Assembly: GCA_031261485.1 (NCBI GenBank)
Contig: JAISJO010000086.1
Span: 1 to 49,806, forward strand
Reading direction: 5' to 3'
From: Propionibacteriaceae bacterium
GTDB lineage: Bacteria > Actinomycetota > Actinomycetes > Propionibacteriales > Propionibacteriaceae
Length of the DNA stretch: 49,806 nt
Position numbers and translations under genes: made by a program
Notes under the pieces: model-generated
Told to the model about the DNA's origin: nothing
Seen by the model: the letters and a program-made list of their open reading frames with translations, nothing else
The model's database searches: none
Shown here: in pieces, positions 46,901 through 49,806 of the stretch
How the letters are laid out: each line of letters opens with the position of its first letter
Numbering within the stretch: position 1 is the first letter of the stretch

Positions 46901-49806
46901 AGGCGGTCGCCACATCGGTGGCTGTGCCATTCGCCTCAGAACCGTTGACCGTCACTGCCACATGCGTGACATGCGTCGGATCAATCGGGTCGCAATTCCT
47001 GAAGCACACGACATCGGGAGTGAACGTCACTGTCTGAGGCGAGCCCTTCACATCGTCGCCGTTGCCACCCAGGTCAGTGGGAACGCCCGAACTATTCGGC
47101 AAGGTCGCATGTACCTTCGTCTCACCAGCAAGGCTCGACGTCAGAGTCACGAAGCATGTCCCGTCAGGACCAGTTGTACACGTCGTCTCAGACAAGGTGG
47201 GCTGCCCGACACCGGTGATGTCATCCTCCAGAGAGAAGCTCACGACAGCGCCAGGAACCAAGATTCCTTCGTTGTCACGAACCGTCACAGTCGCAGTTGC
47301 GGTGTGCTCGATGACAAGGCTCGTCGGTGTCACGACCAGGTCGGAGTTCGCCGGATTCGCTGCACCGTTAGTGAACCGAATCTGGCTGAGAATACCCGAA
47401 CCGTCAGCCGGGGCCAGACCAGCGATCTTGCCTTCGCCGGTGTACGTCCCCACACTCATCGCAGTCCACGACACCTGGCATGTCCCGTCAGAACCCGTCG
47501 TACACGTCGCCGTCGCGGGAGACAGGACACCAGCATTCACACCAGTCGTCTTGTCCACAACACTGACCAATGCGTCAGGAACCGCGTTGCCATAGGTGTC
47601 ACGAGCATAAGCGGTCGCCTTGTCGGCAGCAACGCCGTTGGCCAACTGGTCATTGACGGCCATCTCGAAACGAGTCGCACCATTCGGACCATCGGTCGTG
47701 TCGCAGTTCTCCACACACACCCCGCCATTGGTGAACTTCGCGGTCGGACGCTCAGACAGCGGAACCGAATCCACAACAGCAGCGAACGTGAACGTGCCCA
47801 CAATCTTCGAGGTCGTCTGGAACGTGTACACACCATTTGCCAACGGAGTGAAATGACTCAACACCAACTCAGGCTGAGAATCATCACCAGTCGTCGTGAT
47901 GACGAACTTGTCCGCAGTCAGATCGTTGATCGCATTGTTCGAATCATCCCTGACCTTCACCGTCACAGTCACAGCGGCACCCACAGTCTGCTCGGAAGGA
48001 GCAACGGTGATATCCGAATACTTGTCAGACACCGCACCGACCACGAACGTCACATCCGTCGGAGAAGGAATGACCACGGAACCATACTTGGCCGTCACCG
48101 TCACCGTCTCAGCCGTGTCATCCGTCAACGTGACAGAGCATGTGCCGTATGCGGCATCGGTGTACACATTGTTCGTCTCGCAAGTGTTGGCGCTTGCCGT
48201 GGCGTTTCCGGTCACCGCGAACGAAGCCGACTCGTCACCCACGAGATTGTCGTAGGCGTCGCGCAGAGTCACTGTCGCAGTGGACGTTCCCCCCACACCC
48301 AAGGATGTCGGATCGACAGCCAAGCCAGAGCGGCTCGGATCGACATCGCCAGCCTTGAACGGAATCGGCTCATCAGCCCCAATCTTCATGGTGACATAAT
48401 TCAATGTCGCCTTGTAATTGGGGGAGGCAACCGTCGTCTTGAACGTCACCGTGTACGTCCCATCGCCATGGTTGACCACCGGCGAGGAAACAACGACATC
48501 CTCAGACGAAGCACCGAAGACAATGTCCGCTAGATCAAGGGCAGTCAGCACGTTCGTGTTCTCGTCACGGGCCGTGAACGTGCCTGTATAGAAGGCAGTG
48601 CCATCCGCAACCAGCGGGCCCGCAGGAGCAACTGTGAAGGTTGATTCAAGACCACTGACCTGCTTGGCGTCAAACGCGATGGACTGCGGCGAACCAGAGA
48701 TCGCTGTCGCAATCCCACCCACAGGGATGGTCGCTGACAGTTGGACCGTCTCAGCAGTCGCATCGGTCAGCGTCACCGTGCAGGTCCCATCAGCAATCGT
48801 CTCGCAGGTGGGAGCCGACAGACTCGCCGCACCCGACTTGCCGAATGTCACCACCGCACCTGTGATCACGTTCTCGTTGATGTCACGGATCGTCGCCGTG
48901 GCGGTCACAGTGTCATTGACGAGGACAGAATTGGAATCCACTGTGAGAGTGGACTTCTCTGCGGAGGCGGCACCCGGAATGAAGGTCAGTGTCACCGAAC
49001 CGGTGTCATCCTTCCCATTGGCCGGAATCTTGCCAGCCACCGTCACCAGAGCCTCATGATCACCAGCAACCTTCGACGTGTACCAAATGGTCTGCGTCCC
49101 GTTACCGAACGTACCCGCGATACCAGTCTGAATATTCAAACCAGCATCCGCGGTCGTGGACTGGACCAAAGCACCAGAAACCGCGTTGCCGTACTGGTCG
49201 AACGCATACACAGTCGCATAATCACGCTGCGCACCATCAGCGACATGGCCATTGTCTGTAACCTCGACACGAGTGATGTGATCAGCGTCCACGCCAGGAA
49301 CCGGAGTACACCCGGACGCCTGCGCACACACCTCATCAGGAGACCACGCACGAGACTTAGCCGCACCAATCTGGTCAGAACCCAACATGGCCGTGAACTC
49401 GAAGGTCCCAGCCGTTGTCGAAGAGACATCGACCGTGCACTGGCCGGAGCCATCCGTCTGGCACGTCGCGCCATCCGGGAAGGTCACACCCGGCTGAGCG
49501 ACCTTGAGGGTCACAATCGCACCGTCGACCGCGTTGTTGTTCACATCACGCACAGTGATAGACGCCGTGTACGTCGCATCCGCACCCGTCCCCACAACCA
49601 GCGGACCGGCAGGCGTGATATCCCACGACGAGTTCGCAGCAACACCACCTTGAGACGCGAACGCAGGCCTCACAGGAGACCCCTCAGGAGTCATCCCATC
49701 CACACGCACATCCGCAACATGCTCACCAGCCACCACCGACTTGTACTGAATCGTCGTCGAACCATCGGCCAGTGTCGGGGCAATCGTCGAAATAGCCAGA
49801 GCAGCA
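40983..49806 (-). CDS. giant multi-Ig-domain surface adhesin (3' part; start outside the window)
   Basis: At least 2,940 residues are in frame to the window edge and no start is present here. The N-terminal two thirds consist of Big_1/invasin-like Ig domains (~90-110 aa; strands such as ATVTLRD, ITVRDVNNNAVDGAIVT; many with a Cys pair as in CETIADGTC). From about 44650 down, ~83-aa Ig-like repeats follow (PRVDVANGTEVSG, EPGATIEITWPDGTT, GSWTIPTPDGMPSGEI, VTATDPAGN), six of them nearly identical. The C-terminus has a beta domain, then KVNTGGSVMTSGGG, a hydrophobic helix and SRKTKVGA: a sorting-signal layout in which VNTGG stands where LPXTG is expected. The protein is probably a long stalk or adhesin. 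Opposite-strand open frames here are artefacts of codon bias. Confidence 0.92.
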   Translation of the reverse strand, partial: AALAISTIAPTLADGSTTIQYKSVVAGEHVADVRVDGMTPEGSPVRPAFASQGGVAANSSWDITPAGPLVVGTGADATYTASITVRDVNNNAVDGAIVTLKVAQPGVTFPDGATCQTDGSGQCTVDVSSTTAGTFEFTAMLGSDQIGAAKSRAWSPDEVCAQASGCTPVPGVDADHITRVEVTDNGHVADGAQRDYATVYAFDQYGNAVSGALVQSTTADAGLNIQTGIAGTFGNGTQTIWYTSKVAGDHEALVTVAGKIPANGKDDTGSVTLTFIPGAASAEKSTLTVDSNSVLVNDTVTATATIRDINENVITGAVVTFGKSGAASLSAPTCETIADGTCTVTLTDATAETVQLSATIPVGGIATAISGSPQSIAFDAKQVSGLESTFTVAPAGPLVADGTAFYTGTFTARDENTNVLTALDLADIVFGASSEDVVVSSPVVNHGDGTYTVTFKTTVASPNYKATLNYVTMKIGADEPIPFKAGDVDPSRSGLAVDPTSLGVGGTSTATVTLRDAYDNLVGDESASFAVTGNATASANTCETNNVYTDAAYGTCSVTLTDDTAETVTVTAKYGSVVIPSPTDVTFVVGAVSDKYSDITVAPSEQTVGAAVTVTVKVRDDSNNAINDLTADKFVITTTGDDSQPELVLSHFTPLANGVYTFQTTSKIVGTFTFAAVVDSVPLSERPTAKFTNGGVCVENCDTTDGPNGATRFEMAVNDQLANGVAADKATAYARDTYGNAVPDALVSVVDKTTGVNAGVLSPATATCTTGSDGTCQVSWTAMSVGTYTGEGKIAGLAPADGSGILSQIRFTNGAANPANSDLVVTPTSLVIEHTATATVTVRDNEGILVPGAVVSFSLEDDITGVGQPTLSETTCTTGPDGTCFVTLTSSLAGETKVHATLPNSSGVPTDLGGNGDDVKGSPQTVTFTPDVVCFRNCDPIDPTHVTHVAVTVNGSEANGTATDVATAYAYDHKGNPVPGIAVGTTTSDAALRIVTATASPTGPDGTTTLYYTSTVAGSHKANVTIDSNIPAGSPVDLVFGSGTADPSRSTLTVSPASPIKVDETYTITAHINDATDNPVDGAFVAFQIPSGLSASASSCTTVAGVCFITVTTTVAGSYNVGAELSNGALSNSPVTVVFEAGAVCTAADGCVKDPDVDAAHTTRVELTVNGSPADGSTPDVAVVHAFDKHGNAVKDAVVTSTTSDAALAISTIAPTLADGSTTIQYKSTVAGEHVADVRVDGLTPEGSPVRPAFASQGGVAANSSWDITPAGPLVVGTGADATYTASITVRDVNNNAVDGAIVTIKAATAGVTYTDGDTCTTDDLGTCTVDFTSTKAGTYEFTAMLGSEQIGVSRSRAWSPDEVCAQASGCTPVPGVDADHITRVEVTENGKIADGAQRDYATVYAFDQYGNAVSGALVQSTTTDADLNIQTGIAGTLGNGTQTIWYTSKVAGGHEALVTVAGKIPANGKDDTGSVTLTFVPGAASAEKSTLVVSPSTLPAGDSATVIATIRDINENAITGAVVTFGKNGSSTLSDTTCTTVAGGACTVQLTDKVKETVQVSATISVAGLATPISGSPATVTFTNACVPGRDAGCVTDPSVDNAHRTRVEVTTDYQREDGEKDVATVYYFDSLGNAVEDGVVRSQTTATTLSVQAAPADTNAFGESTIEYTSTVAGAFPADVSLDGVAVVFHPQPGSAEDTPEGAAAKSSPITLHFVDVTAPDAPIILHPSDGDLTNDRPLVVDGTAEPGSTVEVVDKTTGETVCTTTADASGNWTCDVNLPDGDHTLVASSTDDSGNRSVDSDQVDITVDTTAPDAPRVDVANGVEVSGDPGSSEPGATIEITWPDGTTDTTVVNPDGSWTIPTPDGMPSGEIEVTATDPAGNTSPVTTEDLDTEAPEPPRVDVANGTEVSGGPGSSEPGATIEITWPDGTTDTTVVNPDGSWTIPTPDGMPSGEIEVTATDPAGNTSDPTVADLDTEAPDAPRVDVANGTEVSGGSGSSEPGATIEVTWPDGTTSTTTVDPDGSWTIPTPDGIPSGEIEVTATDPAGNTSDPTVADLDTEAPDAPRVDVANGTEVSGGSGSSEPGATIEITWPDGTTDTTVVNPDGSWTIPTPDGMPSGEIEVTATDPAGNTSDPTVEDLDTEAPEPPRVDVANGTEVAGKPGSSEPGATIEITWPDGTTDTTVVNPDGSWTIPTPDGMPSGEIVVTATDPAGNTSDPTVADLDTEAPDAPRVDVANGTEVSGGSGSSEPGATIEITWPDGTASTTTVDPDGSWTIPTPDGMPSGEIEVTATDPAGNTSNPTVEDLDTLAPDAPVIKHGDKDTISGTAEPGSTVTVTVPGVSTPVDVVTGADGTWSIPTPDEATSGYVTAVATDPAGNFSDPSVPFWLDLDAPGAPSITTANGEEIGGVVDPDTNDPGDTIIVTDGGGNELCKAVVQADMTWSCKTPDTAVDGPITAVAVDENGNVSEPGTGTLDVTPPAPPRVDVANGTEVSGGRGASEPGATIEITWPDGTTDTTTVNPDGSWTIDTPDGMPSGQIEVTATDPAGNESKPTKEYLDTEAPDAPIIDVANGTEVSGTSEPGATVEVTWPDGSTSTTTVDPDGTWRVDTPAGMEDGEVTAVATDPAGNHSDKTFADLDTTPPTTPTIDVANGTEVSGTGEPGSTITVTWPDDTTTTTKVDPDGTWSVDTPDGMPSGDVTAEATDPAGNHSPSVTEYLDTDAPQPPVLDPSNGTVITGKAEPDSTITITDVDGNVITCQEGTVKAGADGGFKCTPVIPLAPDTVVNVTATDEAGNTSKPALLIIGELGIWVEFPVRNAGENEIVVGVGFVPGETVTLEFCTTCSVVGTGVADAGGVVTITFQIPEGTPGGNHTVRLTGDKSSPNMGSVETTFVVTIKVNTGGSVMTSGGGSAGAVAALILLGLGATAIGAASRKTKVGA
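42872..44365 (-). repeat. six near-identical 249-bp tandem units in the giant gene
   Basis: Unit boundaries fall at 42872, 43121, 43370, 43619, 43868, 44117 and 44366, exactly 249 bp (83 codons) apart. Units differ by scattered substitutions (GGP/GGS/GKP; TDTTVVN/TSTTTVD). More diverged units continue toward the C-terminus (42115, 41880, 41640 region). Confidence 0.9.
45062..46191 (-). repeat. 1.1-kb duplicated block in the giant gene, inner copy
   Basis: Corresponds to 48677-49806 with a constant offset of 3,615 bp (1,205 codons). Long nearly identical stretches occur, such as around 46001-46100 against 49616-49715. It encodes about three Ig domains and includes DITPAGPLVVGTGADATY and QTIWYTSKVAG. 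Confidence 0.85.
48677..49806 (-). repeat. 1.1-kb duplicated block in the giant gene, outer copy (runs off the window)
   Basis: Outer partner of the block at 45062-46191. The match continues to the last base of the window, so the duplication is longer than seen here. Confidence 0.85.

Noticed and set aside
46593..48533. 646-aa open frame on the plus strand
   Set aside because: Shadow of the giant gene: arginine-rich low-information translation, no promoter or ribosome site.
1..49806. tRNA, rRNA, riboswitch or prophage attachment sites
   Set aside because: I scanned intergenic gaps for cloverleaf arms, T-loop GGTTCGAATCC-like sequence and integrase genes and found nothing convincing. A covariance-model search would be the decisive check.

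Overview
The window reads as one contiguous chromosomal segment of a high-GC Gram-positive (Actinomycetota), probably a host-associated, Actinomycetaceae-like lineage. The phylum rests on a GTP-dependent PEP carboxykinase, a Bpa-type proteasome activator, an MprA/MprB-like two-component pair, MeaB, a biotin-carboxylase/BCCP fusion and many apparently leaderless genes. The family-level guess is weak. I saw no rRNA, tRNA, CRISPR array, integrase or complete insertion sequence. || Layout. 1-5.3 kb: a divergent CUT1 sugar ABC transporter (two permeases leftward, lipoprotein binding protein rightward, no ATPase gene), then L-rhamnose mutarotase coupled to an alpha/beta hydrolase. 5.3-10.3 kb: a leftward L,D-transpeptidase and a rightward overlapping operon of NAD-dependent epimerase, PLP aminotransferase and patatin. 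The aminotransferase gene carries REP-like palindromes inside its reading frame. 10.6-13.2 kb: ECF sigma factor with a downstream membrane protein, and a histidine phosphatase. 13.4-18.4 kb: trigger-factor-like lipoprotein, aminopeptidase N, DUF2330 protein. 18.7-21 kb: an NB-ARC/TPR STAND NTPase with near-identical 126-bp repeats, the best candidate here for an immune-type gene. 21-24 kb: YqeY, MeaB and a YcaQ/AlkZ-like glycosylase. 24.3-30.5 kb: pckG, a VapBC-like toxin-antitoxin pair, an AldA-like lactaldehyde dehydrogenase and an acyl-CoA carboxylase alpha subunit. 30.6-40.6 kb: membrane protein, DUF4921 protein, Bpa, two-component system, MMPL exporter, PGPGW protein and RlmB. 41-49.8 kb: the 3' part of a giant Ig-repeat surface protein whose start lies beyond the window. 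|| How the genes connect. Rhamnose mutarotase, the CUT1 transporter and the AldA-like enzyme together suggest deoxyhexose (rhamnose/fucose) use, although the core isomerase, kinase and aldolase genes are absent. PckG, MeaB and the biotin carboxylase fit C3/C4 anaplerotic or propionyl-CoA metabolism. The transpeptidase, trigger-factor lipoprotein, ECF sigma module, two-component system, MMPL exporter and giant adhesin form an envelope and surface theme. || Cross-cutting signals. Thirteen genes have a -10-like hexamer 6-8 nt before the start codon, most with no credible Shine-Dalgarno, while operon-internal and several other genes have good ones. A small palindrome family (core CTGCGCGAAGTCGCAG) occurs both between genes and inside a coding frame. 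Several convergent intergenic regions hold unexplained repeats: 23-bp period direct repeats at 40646-40737, a MITE-like element at 36303-36600 and a long inverted repeat at 10416-10487.
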